DNA from: Psychrobacillus sp032154225
GTDB lineage: Bacteria > Bacillota > Bacilli > Bacillales_A > Planococcaceae
NCBI RefSeq assembly: GCF_032154225.1
Contig: NZ_JALDYF010000008.1
Span: forward strand, 62,001 to 126,000
Reading direction: 5' to 3'
Length of the DNA stretch: 64,000 bases
This document shows, piece after piece, positions 17,063 to 26,002 of the stretch. Made by a program: the position numbers and the translations under genes. Positions within the stretch are counted from its first letter, which is position 1; the number at the start of each line of letters is the position of its first letter. The notes below the pieces were generated by a model, which saw nothing but the letters and a program-made list of their open reading frames with translations, did no database searches and was not told the DNA's origin.

Positions 17063-19012
17063 TTAATTTAAAATTTCTACTCCTACGTTAAAATCTATAG
17101 TTATTTTCCTCCCATCTCGATCAATAACATATCCTTCTTTATCGCCTGCATATATATATTGAGCATAATCAAGATTTTGTTTACTTTCAACAGTAGTTGC
17201 TAGTTCAAAATTTGACATTATTATTTTATTGTCGTCAATTTTTGTAATCGGATTGAAATAACCAAAGAAAAAACGAACCGCATCAGTAGAACTAACCCTC
17301 CAGTATAACTCACCAGAAATCTTTGTTGTAATGTCTGCTCCATCATCTCCAAGATTATCGAAACCATTTCCAATAATGGTTAATTCATCTTTAACCCTAT
17401 CATACTGAAACTTAGTAACTTCAAAACCTCTTTCTACCTTTATGGTTGGTCGACTTATGGCTTCTATTCCTCTCGTTTCTCCTACACTTTCAACAGGCGT
17501 TACTCCAAAGAAGATATATTTTCCTATATCATCCGCTTTTAAAGTGTACTTATCTGAAGTAGCACCACTAATTTCTATTGTGTTCGTACCAGAGGCATCA
17601 TTTGCACGATACCATTTGAATAAAGATGTACCTTCAACATCCTGTTCATTATCTGAATACGTATAAGAACCAGTTAACGTATATCCCGCTTTCACGATTC
17701 CACTTATCGTTACATTTGTTGCTGTTGGTGCATTATTGGCTGCTACAGTTATATTTACTGTATATGTGGTAGTAGTTCCGTCTTCCGAGGTAACTACTAC
17801 TTGCCACGTAGATCCGTTATTCAATGTTGTTGCTTGGCCTATAACTGCTTTTGTGTCTGTTGGTGTTGCCAAGATATTTACGATTGCTTTATCAGTTCCT
17901 GCTGGGAGTGTGACATTATAAATCTTTGAATCAACCGCATCCTTCGTAGCGAGGTCGCCGTTCACAGTAATTTCACTTACAGAAGAAATGCTCGATTTTA
18001 CTTGAATTAAATCAATTGCTGCTTTTGCATTAGCTAATGCTAGTGTAACTTCTGTTGTAGTTTTGGCAGAATTGATAGCAATTACTCCAGTTGCTTTGCC
18101 CTTTTCTATTTCTGCCCAGTTCGCAGCACTATAACCGGCTTTTACATCCACTTTATATCCAGATAGTACTTTTATCGCATCTGCCTTCGCTAAACGTAAT
18201 GCTCGTTGCGCCGAATTTTCAGATGAACCTCCTCCACCGCCGCCTGTTGGTGGTGGTGATGTCGGAACTACTGGTGGTACTGGCAAAACGATTGCTTGGA
18301 TTCTTTTCAATTCTTTTAGTAACGCTTGATGGAATGGATTTGTACTTGATAGTTTAGCTGCTAGAGCTTGGATTTCTTCTATCACCTTTTGTGCTTCTTC
18401 TTTTTTTCCTTCAAGTAATAATTGCTGTACATTTGCAGCTTTCATGATGATCGTTACAGGAATAATTAGGTCATCACGTTTTGCATCTGCTGGATTTTTA
18501 TATTTTTCTAGCAGTAGATCACGAGCTGCTTTTCCTGTGAAACGATATAAAATAGACGATCTTGATTTTAGTTGGACCGAAAGCTTGTGATACGCTTTTT
18601 CCACTGCTAAGAAATCATTTTTTGCTTCTGCTTCTTTTATTTCTTTTAGTAAGGGCTCTAAATATTTTGTTGCGTAGTTGTACGCATCAATGTACGGAAT
18701 GAGCCCTTTGCTAATTTTTTCTTCGTACAATGCTTCTAGTTCTTTCAACTTCGCTTGTTTTTCTTTTTCTGACAAATTAGATGCCAGAATGAGTTTTTTC
18801 GTTGCTTCGTAGTTTTTCTTCACACTGTTTAATAGTGGATAAAGTGCAGAGCTTGGTGCAAGTTCCCCTTTTAGTGTTGGATCTACATAAGCTAACGCCG
18901 CTTGTTCCATTTCCATTTTCACGGTATCCATTGATTGTTGGACGGAAGTAGTTTCTCCGTAGGCAACTGGTGAAAAAGATAGGATTGTCGAAATGAGTAA
19001 GACAGCTATCAC
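17063..19012 (-). CDS. SbsC-like S-layer/surface protein, signal peptide interrupted by a stop codon
   Basis: A surface protein of about 650 aa. The N-terminal part (about residues 25-250: LEALYEEKIS, YIDAYNYATKYLEPLLKE, AYHKLSVQLKSRSSILYR) resembles the cell-wall-polymer-binding helices of Geobacillus SbsC. A Pro/Gly linker (about 250-265) leads to a helical repeat with AKADAIKVLSGYKVDVKAGY, then cadherin-like/Ig-like beta domains to the end. The natural start is the ATG at 19039 behind AGGAGGGGAATT, but codon 5 is TGA (19025-19027). In frame beyond it the signal peptide continues as WKEIVIAVLLIST. The coordinates given begin at the first in-frame GTG after the stop (19012), which has no ribosome site, so the gene may be inactive or translated by re-initiation. 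Confidence 0.75.
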   Translation of the reverse strand: MIAVLLISTILSFSPVAYGETTSVQQSMDTVKMEMEQAALAYVDPTLKGELAPSSALYPLLNSVKKNYEATKKLILASNLSEKEKQAKLKELEALYEEKISKGLIPYIDAYNYATKYLEPLLKEIKEAEAKNDFLAVEKAYHKLSVQLKSRSSILYRFTGKAARDLLLEKYKNPADAKRDDLIIPVTIIMKAANVQQLLLEGKKEEAQKVIEEIQALAAKLSSTNPFHQALLKELKRIQAIVLPVPPVVPTSPPPTGGGGGGSSENSAQRALRLAKADAIKVLSGYKVDVKAGYSAANWAEIEKGKATGVIAINSAKTTTEVTLALANAKAAIDLIQVKSSISSVSEITVNGDLATKDAVDSKIYNVTLPAGTDKAIVNILATPTDTKAVIGQATTLNNGSTWQVVVTSEDGTTTTYTVNITVAANNAPTATNVTISGIVKAGYTLTGSYTYSDNEQDVEGTSLFKWYRANDASGTNTIEISGATSDKYTLKADDIGKYIFFGVTPVESVGETRGIEAISRPTIKVERGFEVTKFQYDRVKDELTIIGNGFDNLGDDGADITTKISGELYWRVSSTDAVRFFFGYFNPITKIDDNKIIMSNFELATTVESKQNLDYAQYIYAGDKEGYVIDRDGRKITIDFNVGVEILN

Positions 19013-19199
19013 TATTTCTTTCCATCATTTACTTTTCATAATTCCCCTCCTCTTATAAAGGTAGTTTTTTACATACTATCTTTAATGATAAACTAGCTAT
19101 TGATTATAACAATATTGACAAATGTTAGTGATCCAAAAGCCACACTTGTTATATATGGTTTCAATGAGCTTGTGATTCCCCTTCTTTTGGGAGATGTTT

Positions 19200-19246
19200 T
19201 AAAAAAGTAAAATCCCCTTAAGTCCTAAAAGGCTTAAGAGGATTGT
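19200..19246 (-). terminator. terminator of the DUF3238 gene
   Basis: On the minus strand AATCCTCTTAAG pairs with CTTAAGGGGATT around CCTTTTAGGA; TTTTTT follows after four bases. It lies about 20 nt past the stop. Confidence 0.8.
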
Positions 19247-19265
19247 TAATACCCATAAATTTACA

Positions 19266-19841
19266 TCACTTTTCAAAATGATATTCCATGTCACCAGCCA
19301 TTGCTTCCGGAGTATCGCCTGTTTTACGGAAATCATGTGTATAAATTTCTTCAAATGGACCAAAGTCAATTTGTTTATAAAATTCAAAGCAAGGGAAACC
19401 ATCGTGTGAACCTTTGATTGTTACAGAGCCATCATTCGATGCAGAGACCTGAAGTAAGTAATCGACTGCTGGTGCTATAGGACTTAAAGGATTAGATGCG
19501 CTAGCGTGCATATCAAATGTCACTGAATCGTCTTGCCATACAATATTCTCACATAAGATTCCATCACTACTTGCCTGTCCTTTATGTAGTTCTACAGAAC
19601 CGTCAGCATGTGTAACTTTTAACGTTGTAATACCAGTATTGGCATAATTGAAAACCTCTTTTTTATAAAAATCGATTGTGACATCTTGCTCGACACGTGA
19701 ACGCATCGTGTTGACCGTATGCGGTGTAAATTCTCGAGAATCCCCTTCAAATTCAATAACATCCTGTGTTTCTTCATTTTTAAAAGGGGGTAACCAGTTT
19801 AGCGGGATAAAAACGCTTGCTCTAATTTTTAGTACATTCAT
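19266..19841 (-). CDS. DUF3238 family protein
   Basis: A 191-aa soluble protein resembling the DUF3238 family of Bacillus: it opens with LKIRASVFIPLNWLPPF and has a central VDYLLQVSAS core and a closing FEFYKQIDFGP segment. No catalytic motif is evident and the function of the family is not known to me. No signal peptide is seen. TAGGAGGT precedes a pair of overlapping start codons. It is monocistronic with its own terminator. Confidence 0.7.
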   Translation of the reverse strand: MNVLKIRASVFIPLNWLPPFKNEETQDVIEFEGDSREFTPHTVNTMRSRVEQDVTIDFYKKEVFNYANTGITTLKVTHADGSVELHKGQASSDGILCENIVWQDDSVTFDMHASASNPLSPIAPAVDYLLQVSASNDGSVTIKGSHDGFPCFEFYKQIDFGPFEEIYTHDFRKTGDTPEAMAGDMEYHFEK

Positions 19842-20005
19842 TCATATGACCTCCTAAGGTACAAATAGTAGACTTTGATCCTTATTTTTATAAAAATCTC
19901 TTTCACTATAAACTAAAAAAGGACTATGCAATACTGAGGAATGTTAATGTTTTGACTCTTAACACTACTAAATTTAAACTTTTTGTACTAAAATGAAAGA
20001 TAATA

Positions 20006-22543
20006 ATGCTTTCTATTAATTCAAAAAGAAAGGAGGGAAATGAGATTCTTAGCACTTTATTATCTTCTAAAATAAACATACCTTTCAGCACGGCAGAAGC
20101 TTTGGAAAGACCTAGATTATACGATAATTTCAGCAACAGTACGCTTAAAAAAATAACGATTCTTCGTGCACCTGCGGGTTATGGAAAAACAACACTTTTA
20201 AGTCAATGGCTCAAACAGACAGAGGAACCAATCGCTTGGCTATCAATCGATCGTGCAGACAATGATCCGATTCGGTATTGGACATTCCTTTTCCAAGCAG
20301 TAGCTAAAACCTGTCAATCAGATGTTGATAAAGTAATCGCGCCACTTTTGCATTCACGAGACGCAGCTACATATGAATTTTTAATCGACTCCTTTTTAAA
20401 TGAAATTAGTGTTACTGAAAAAGCCTTACATATTGCGATTGACGATTACCATTTAATAGAGAATGATACAATTCACCAAATGATGACTAGGTTAATAGAA
20501 CATCTACCTGCACATGTACATATTTATTTAGCTACTCGGACTGTCCTTCCATTGCCAATTGCTAAATGGCGAGTAAAACAATGGGTACAAGAATTCAATA
20601 TTGAACATTTACGTTTTACTTACCAAGAAACAAAGCAATTTTTTTCCTTAAAAAATTCAACTTTCGTCAATCAACTACAGTTACAAGATATCCAAGACAA
20701 AACAGAAGGATGGATAGCTGGATTATTGTTAACGAATCTAGCAAATGTAAATGAAACACACCCAAACAGCGAACTAGATCAACCGTTTGTTTCTGAATTT
20801 TTATGGCAGGAAATTATCCACAGTCTCCCACAGGAAACACAGGATTTTCTATTACGTACATCTTTATTACACGAATTAGAACCTGCTATATGTGACCAAT
20901 TAACAGGGAGAACAGATAGCGCAGAACTTTTGGCTTATTTAGTAGAAAAAGGACTTTTCACAGTACGCATTCAATTTTCGAAACCTGTTTTTCGCTACCA
21001 TCATTTATTTGCAGAAGCTTTACAAGCGGAGCTTTTTAAACAGTATTCTTCTCAGGAAATAAAGCTAGCTATTGAAAAAGCTGCGCAATTAATTTACATG
21101 CAAGGGTATTACGTTTCCGCTATTGAACTAGCATTGAAACATAAACTTTATGAACAAGCACAGCTTTGGATAACAAAACACCTTATCGAGATTTCATCAT
21201 CAGGACAAACTGCTACTTTCATGCGTTGGTTGCATCAGCTTCGAAGTAATCACCTTACAGTTCCTTATGAAATGCTTATAATAGGATTTCAAAATGCCAT
21301 TACAATAGGAGAAATTGAAACTGCAAACTCGCTTATGCAAGAACTAGAGATGCGTCAACAAACGGAACAGTGGATGGAACAAAAGGAACATGCGGCAATG
21401 GCAAGTATTTTTGAAAGAGCAAAAGCTTATGCGATTGTTGCGTTAGGTGGGGATTTAAAAGCGGCAAAAAAAATCTTGAGAAAACAGCTTACTAAACAGT
21501 ACGAGGCCTCTCATTGGGATAAAACGCCAGTTATCTATAATAGTTTTGAATATAAGCTTTTACGAACAAGTTTAGCTTCGAAAGGAAAATTGCCTTCCAT
21601 TGAGGAGTCCGAAGATGTTGCTAAGCTATTTCGGGATACAGATTTCAACACATTATACGTTACTCCGTTCATCTGCGGAGTTTTCGCTGAAAATTTATAT
21701 GAGCGGAATTTTTTAGAAGCTGCTCAAAAGGAGCTTGAAATGGTCATCCAATTAGGCCATCAATCTAATGATCCCGGTTTATTTATCCCAATGTACTTAC
21801 TAAAAGCAAAAGTTTATGTACAACAGAAACAAATAAGTTCAGCTCATGGGCTGTTAATAGAGGTAATTGAAAATGTTTCCGAAAAACATTGGAGGACATC
21901 CCTTCAAATCATGCAAGCATATTGCTATATAGCTGGTGGAGATATTCTAAATGCAGAAATGCTCCTACAAGCAACAAAATCCAAACAACCTTTTTGGATG
22001 TTAGTGTATGCACGTTTATTGTTAAAAAAGGAACAACCTAACGATGCCTTATCTATTCTGATTCAAGTGAAAACAAAAGCACTGCAAGACCAGCAAATAG
22101 CAACAATTTTGGAAGCTACGGTGCTTGAAGTAATTTGCCATAATCGATTAGGTAATACACAAATCGCTTTAGATATTTTACATGAAGCATTAGTGTTGGC
22201 AGAAAAATTTTACTACGTTCGTACTTTTTTAGATGAGAAGGAAATAATTCCTCTTTTAGATACCTATTTCAATTTGGAGATACTTGAAACGAAATGGGAT
22301 GCTATTCCGACGCATTATTTTAGCTATCTCCAAGAAAATATCGAGACAAGTCCTGTTATAAACAAATTACTGACACCTCGTGAAAAAGAAATTTTCGATA
22401 TTTTAACAGAAGGTTCCTCCAACTACGAGATCGCACGCCAGCTTCAACTATCGGAAGGAACCATTCGTGTTTATTTATCAACTATTTATAGAAAACTCGG
22501 CGTCAACTCTAGGGCAAAAGCAATTCTTCTGAAGAAGCAATGA
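20006..22543 (+). CDS. MalT/LuxR-type ATP-dependent transcriptional regulator
   Basis: A protein of up to 845 aa with the STAND ATPase layout of MalT: Walker A (APAGYGKTT) near residue 57, Walker-B-like LHIAIDDYHLI near 150, then a long helical TPR-like sensor region, and a C-terminal LuxR helix-turn-helix (LTPREKEIFDIL, about residues 780-840). Such regulators need ATP and an inducer to bind DNA. The listed start is an ATG without a ribosome site; a perfect AAAGGAGGG lies 12 codons inside, 8 nt before an in-frame ATT at 20045, which may be the true start. Its target is not evident from neighbours. Confidence 0.85.
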   Translation: MLSINSKRKEGNEILSTLLSSKINIPFSTAEALERPRLYDNFSNSTLKKITILRAPAGYGKTTLLSQWLKQTEEPIAWLSIDRADNDPIRYWTFLFQAVAKTCQSDVDKVIAPLLHSRDAATYEFLIDSFLNEISVTEKALHIAIDDYHLIENDTIHQMMTRLIEHLPAHVHIYLATRTVLPLPIAKWRVKQWVQEFNIEHLRFTYQETKQFFSLKNSTFVNQLQLQDIQDKTEGWIAGLLLTNLANVNETHPNSELDQPFVSEFLWQEIIHSLPQETQDFLLRTSLLHELEPAICDQLTGRTDSAELLAYLVEKGLFTVRIQFSKPVFRYHHLFAEALQAELFKQYSSQEIKLAIEKAAQLIYMQGYYVSAIELALKHKLYEQAQLWITKHLIEISSSGQTATFMRWLHQLRSNHLTVPYEMLIIGFQNAITIGEIETANSLMQELEMRQQTEQWMEQKEHAAMASIFERAKAYAIVALGGDLKAAKKILRKQLTKQYEASHWDKTPVIYNSFEYKLLRTSLASKGKLPSIEESEDVAKLFRDTDFNTLYVTPFICGVFAENLYERNFLEAAQKELEMVIQLGHQSNDPGLFIPMYLLKAKVYVQQKQISSAHGLLIEVIENVSEKHWRTSLQIMQAYCYIAGGDILNAEMLLQATKSKQPFWMLVYARLLLKKEQPNDALSILIQVKTKALQDQQIATILEATVLEVICHNRLGNTQIALDILHEALVLAEKFYYVRTFLDEKEIIPLLDTYFNLEILETKWDAIPTHYFSYLQENIETSPVINKLLTPREKEIFDILTEGSSNYEIARQLQLSEGTIRVYLSTIYRKLGVNSRAKAILLKKQ

Positions 22544-22571
22544 AAAGAACGCTCTGTATTCCTGTCATATT

Positions 22572-22676
22572 TCAATAAAAGTTCTTCCCTCTTTTTCCTT
22601 TAGAATATATAAACGCTAATAAAAAACAGAATCCAAAAACAGATAAGGAAATCACAACATATATAAGAAGACCCAT
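22572..22676 (-). CDS. small single-pass membrane protein (34 aa)
   Basis: A short gene with an AGGGGGAG ribosome site 4 nt before the ATG. The 34-aa product is one hydrophobic helix (MGLLIYVVISLSVFGFCF onward) followed by a basic tail KGKRGKNFY, a common form for small regulatory or assembly membrane proteins. I do not recognise a family. It is convergent with the MalT-type gene. Confidence 0.55.
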   Translation of the reverse strand: MGLLIYVVISLSVFGFCFLLAFIYSKGKRGKNFY

Positions 22677-22720
22677 AAATCTCCCCCTTTTTACTATTTA
22701 TAATATCATTTTTTCAATAT

Positions 22721-22758
22721 AAAAAGCTCAATCCTTCAAGAGAGGATTGAGCTTTTTT
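22721..22758 (-). terminator. bidirectional-type terminator
   Basis: A 15-bp stem (AAAAAGCTCAATCCT / AGGATTGAGCTTTTT) with a 7-nt loop lies 5 nt past the stop of the small zinc-ribbon gene at 22764; A and T tracts flank it on both sides. Confidence 0.85.
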
Positions 22759-22763
22759 AGAAC

Positions 22764-22886
22764 TTATTCTTCGTTCATGCCGATGCAACGTTCGCATTCA
22801 TATAAGGATGATTCTACTTGCTCGTTAATCACGCATCCACATTCACGACAATGTTTTGTGTTTACATCTTGAGTAGCTATTATCAT
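22764..22886 (-). CDS. small zinc-ribbon-like protein (40 aa)
   Basis: A 40-aa protein with two Cys pairs, HCRECGC and YECERC, separated by about 15 residues, which is the pattern of a minimal zinc ribbon. AGGAGGGGATTTGC precedes the ATG. It starts 17 nt after the malate synthase stop and ends in a strong terminator, so it is probably the last gene of the aceA-aceB transcript. Similar tiny Cys-pair proteins are common in Bacillales; the function is unknown. Confidence 0.7.
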   Translation of the reverse strand: MIIATQDVNTKHCRECGCVINEQVESSLYECERCIGMNEE

Positions 22887-22903
22887 GCAAATCCCCTCCT
22901 CAT

Positions 22904-24499
22904 TTAGCTAATTTTTTCGTAACCAGGTAAAGTAAGAAACTCGATAAAATCATCTTTATTAATTAATGAAAGAAATAACTCCGCTGCTTCACCATAGCGA
23001 CCAGTGGTGTAGTTTTCATTACCAAACGTACTTTTTAACTTATCTAATTCTTCCTGTAATATTTCTTGCACTAGCTCTTCGGTGATTTTGCGACCATCCG
23101 TGATTTTTCCTTTTGGATGGCGTATCCATTGCCACACTTGAGTCCGTGAAATTTCCGCAGTTGCAGCATCTTCCATCAAATGATTAATCGGTGCTGCTCC
23201 ATTTCCTCGTAGCCATGAAGCTATATATTGAACCCCTACACTACAATTTAAACGAAGCCCTTCTTCTGTAATAGAACCTTTTGGAATTTCCAATAAATGC
23301 TCTGCCTTTACTAGCACATCTTCTCGTTTACGATGAATTTGGTTAGGTGTTGGCATTTGCTCATCGAATTCTTTCCACGCTACTGGCACTAAACCTGGAT
23401 GCGCAACCCATGTTCCATCATGACCATCCGTCGCTTCTCTACGTTTATCTTCCCTCACTTTGGCAAACGCCGCTTCATTCGCAGCTTCATCATCTTTGAT
23501 CGGAATTTGCGCTGCCATCCCACCAATTGCAGGTGCATTCCTGCGATGACATGTTTGGATGCATAGTTGTGTATACGCTCTCATAAATGGGGAGGTCATC
23601 GTCACTTGGCCACGATCCGGCAAAATAACATTTGGTTGATTGCGAAGACGTTTAATATAACTAAAAATATAATCCCAACGACCACAATTCAACCCCGCCG
23701 AATGATCTCGCAGCTCATATAAAATCTCATCCATTTCAAACGCAGCCATAATTGTTTCTATTAAAACAGTCGCTTTAATCGTTCCATTTTGAATACCTAA
23801 TTGCTGCTCCGCAAAAACGAAAATGTCATTCCACAATCTTGCTTCTAAATGACTTTCAAGCTTTGGCAAATAAAAGTAAGGGCCTGTTCCGCGTGCTAAT
23901 AGCTCTTTCGCATTGTGGAAAAAATATAATCCAAAGTCGAAGAAACTTCCTGCAATAGGTTCACCATCGATGAGTATGTTTTTCTCTAACAAATGAAAGC
24001 CTCTTGGACGAACCATCAACACTGCCGTTTCCTCATTTAAGCTATACTCTTTTCCATTGTCTTGCTTAAAAAAGATTGTTTTGCAAACAGCATCTCGCAT
24101 ATTCACTTGCCCTTCGATCATATTGCCCCAAGTTGGTGACGTGGCATCTTCAAAGCAAGCCATAAATGTTTTCGCACCAGAGTTTAAAGCATTTATGACC
24201 ATTTTGCGATTCACAGGTCCAGTTATTTCTACGCGGCGATCTTGCAAATCATGAGGAAGTGGAGCTATTGTCCAATCTCCCTCTCGAATTCCCTTTGTTT
24301 CTTGTAAAAAATCGAGCGTGTCACCTGCGTCAAGCTGTTGCTGACGTACTTGGCGAGCTGCCAATAGCTCTTTTCTTCTATTATTAAACAAGTAATGAAG
24401 AGAAGACACAAAATCGAGAGCTTCCGCTGTTAGTATTTCTTTACTCTCGTCTGTTTCTCTTCCTACTATTTCAATCTTTTTAGCAGTTGTTTGTTCCAT
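22904..24499 (-). CDS. aceB: malate synthase A
   Basis: A 531-aa malate synthase that condenses glyoxylate with acetyl-CoA to malate in the glyoxylate shunt, in the cytoplasm. The family blocks are clear: TFMACFEDATSPTWGN, the metal/substrate region VLIETIMAAFEMDEI with GLNCGRWDYIFSYIK, and a catalytic Asp in the C-terminal LMEDAATAEISR. Length matches malate synthase A. It follows aceA by 29 nt with GGGAGGTTACGATAG before the ATG. Confidence 0.97.
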   Translation of the reverse strand: MEQTTAKKIEIVGRETDESKEILTAEALDFVSSLHYLFNNRRKELLAARQVRQQQLDAGDTLDFLQETKGIREGDWTIAPLPHDLQDRRVEITGPVNRKMVINALNSGAKTFMACFEDATSPTWGNMIEGQVNMRDAVCKTIFFKQDNGKEYSLNEETAVLMVRPRGFHLLEKNILIDGEPIAGSFFDFGLYFFHNAKELLARGTGPYFYLPKLESHLEARLWNDIFVFAEQQLGIQNGTIKATVLIETIMAAFEMDEILYELRDHSAGLNCGRWDYIFSYIKRLRNQPNVILPDRGQVTMTSPFMRAYTQLCIQTCHRRNAPAIGGMAAQIPIKDDEAANEAAFAKVREDKRREATDGHDGTWVAHPGLVPVAWKEFDEQMPTPNQIHRKREDVLVKAEHLLEIPKGSITEEGLRLNCSVGVQYIASWLRGNGAAPINHLMEDAATAEISRTQVWQWIRHPKGKITDGRKITEELVQEILQEELDKLKSTFGNENYTTGRYGEAAELFLSLINKDDFIEFLTLPGYEKIS

Positions 24500-24528
24500 C
24501 TATCGTAACCTCCCACCCATAGGATTTA

Positions 24529-25812
24529 TCAAGCAAATTGAGCGACTTCTGTAGAGCCTTTCATTGCCGTAGTTGAAGATGTTCCTCCTGAAATTACTTG
24601 TGACACATCATCAAAATAGCCTGTTCCTACTTCACGTTGATGCTTAGTAGCAGTATATCCTTTTGCTTCATTCGCAAATTCTGCTTGTTGAAGTTTAGAA
24701 TAAGCAGCCATTCCATTTGTTTTATAATCATGTGCAAGCTCGAACATACTGTGGTTTAGTGAATGGAAGCCTGCAAGTGTTACAAATTGGAACTTATAGC
24801 CCATTTTCCCGAGCTCCACTTGATATTTTGCAATGGTTTCCTCATCTAAATTTGCTTCCCAGTTAAATGAAGGAGAACAATTATAGGCAAGCATTTTCCC
24901 TGGAAATTCTGCATGAATAGCATCTGCAAATTGCTTCGCTTCTTCTAAACTAGGATGAGACGTTTCGCACCAGATTAAATCAGCATAAGGCGCGTATGCT
25001 AAACCGCGTGCAATTGCTTGCTCAATTCCTGGTTTTGTGCGGAAAAATCCTTCTGGAGTTCTTTCTCCTGTTATAAATGCATGATCTCGTGGATCAATAT
25101 CACTTGTTACCATATCTGCCGCATCTGCATCTGTACGAGCGATTAATACAGTAGGTACGCCAGAAACATCTGCAGCTAAACGAGCTGAGATTAAATTACG
25201 GATCGCATTTTGTGTAGGAAGTAAAACTTTTCCACCAAGATGGCCACATTTCTTTTCCGAAGCAAGTTGATCTTCTAGATGCACGCCAGCTGCTCCAGCC
25301 TCAATCATTCCCTTCATTAATTCGAACACATTGAGAGGGCCACCGAATCCTGCTTCTGCATCTGCAATAATTGGTGCGAACCAGTCAAACTGATCTTCCC
25401 GTCCCTCTGCTTGGTCTATTTGATCTGCACGTTGTAATGCTTGATTGATACGCTTCACAACTGCCGGAACACTGTTTGCCGGGTAAAGACTTTGATCCGG
25501 ATACATTTGACCAGAAAGATTTGCATCTGCTGCAACTTGCCAGCCACTCAAGTAAATTGCTTGAAGTCCAGCTTTTACTTGTTGCACTGCTTGATTTCCG
25601 GTTAGAGCTCCAAGCGCATTAATAAAATCTTCCTCATGAAGCGAATTCCATAAACGCTCCGCTCCTTTGCGGGCTAGCGTATGCTCGATTTGCAAAGAAC
25701 CTCTCAGTTTAATCACCTCTTCTGGTGAATAAGGGCGTTCGATTCCCTTCCAACGATTTTCTTGGTTCCACTCCATTTGTAATTTCTCCACTTGCTGTTG
25801 TCTCGTTAACAT
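24529..25812 (-). CDS. aceA: isocitrate lyase
   Basis: A 427-aa isocitrate lyase that splits isocitrate to glyoxylate and succinate. The catalytic signature KKCGHLGGKVL, the metal-binding region (DADAGFGG-like ADAEAGFGG) and LAYNCSPSFNW are present. I chose the ATG at 25812 (MLTRQQQVEKL) with AGGTGTGTGGAGT upstream; a longer frame lacks a site. It heads the aceA-aceB unit, divergent from a LytTR regulator. B. subtilis 168 lacks these genes, but other Bacillales have them for growth on acetate or fatty acids. Confidence 0.97.
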   Translation of the reverse strand: MLTRQQQVEKLQMEWNQENRWKGIERPYSPEEVIKLRGSLQIEHTLARKGAERLWNSLHEEDFINALGALTGNQAVQQVKAGLQAIYLSGWQVAADANLSGQMYPDQSLYPANSVPAVVKRINQALQRADQIDQAEGREDQFDWFAPIIADAEAGFGGPLNVFELMKGMIEAGAAGVHLEDQLASEKKCGHLGGKVLLPTQNAIRNLISARLAADVSGVPTVLIARTDADAADMVTSDIDPRDHAFITGERTPEGFFRTKPGIEQAIARGLAYAPYADLIWCETSHPSLEEAKQFADAIHAEFPGKMLAYNCSPSFNWEANLDEETIAKYQVELGKMGYKFQFVTLAGFHSLNHSMFELAHDYKTNGMAAYSKLQQAEFANEAKGYTATKHQREVGTGYFDDVSQVISGGTSSTTAMKGSTEVAQFA

Positions 25813-25864
25813 ACTCCACACACCTCTCGATTTTTTGAAACTGTCTGAAAAATACAACTTTTAC

Positions 25865-25884
25865 ACTGTTCCATAACAGTTCGT
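25865..25884. promoter_or_regulatory. candidate LytTR operator between aceA and the regulator
   Basis: ACTGTT-CCAT-AACAGT is a perfect inverted repeat (25865-25880), and ACAGTTCGT (25876-25884) fits the published LytTR half-site pattern [TA][AC][CA]GTTN[AG][TG]. It lies about 50 nt upstream of aceA in the divergent spacer. A clear second half-site at the usual direct-repeat spacing is not seen. Confidence 0.4.
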
Positions 25885-26002
25885 TTTCTTGTATATTAAT
25901 ATATAACAGATAGAAGGTTTTTGTATCGAGATTTGGATAAGTGACCTTTTTTGAAAGATGAAATCAGAATAGGATGGACAAATGATAATTGGAGGGGAAT
26001 CG

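Noticed and set aside
18777..19028. Out-of-frame ORF overlapping the S-layer start (begins MMERNSDSC)
   Set aside because: Its ATG overlaps the premature stop, but the product is Cys/Asn/Arg-rich shadow sequence without domain features.
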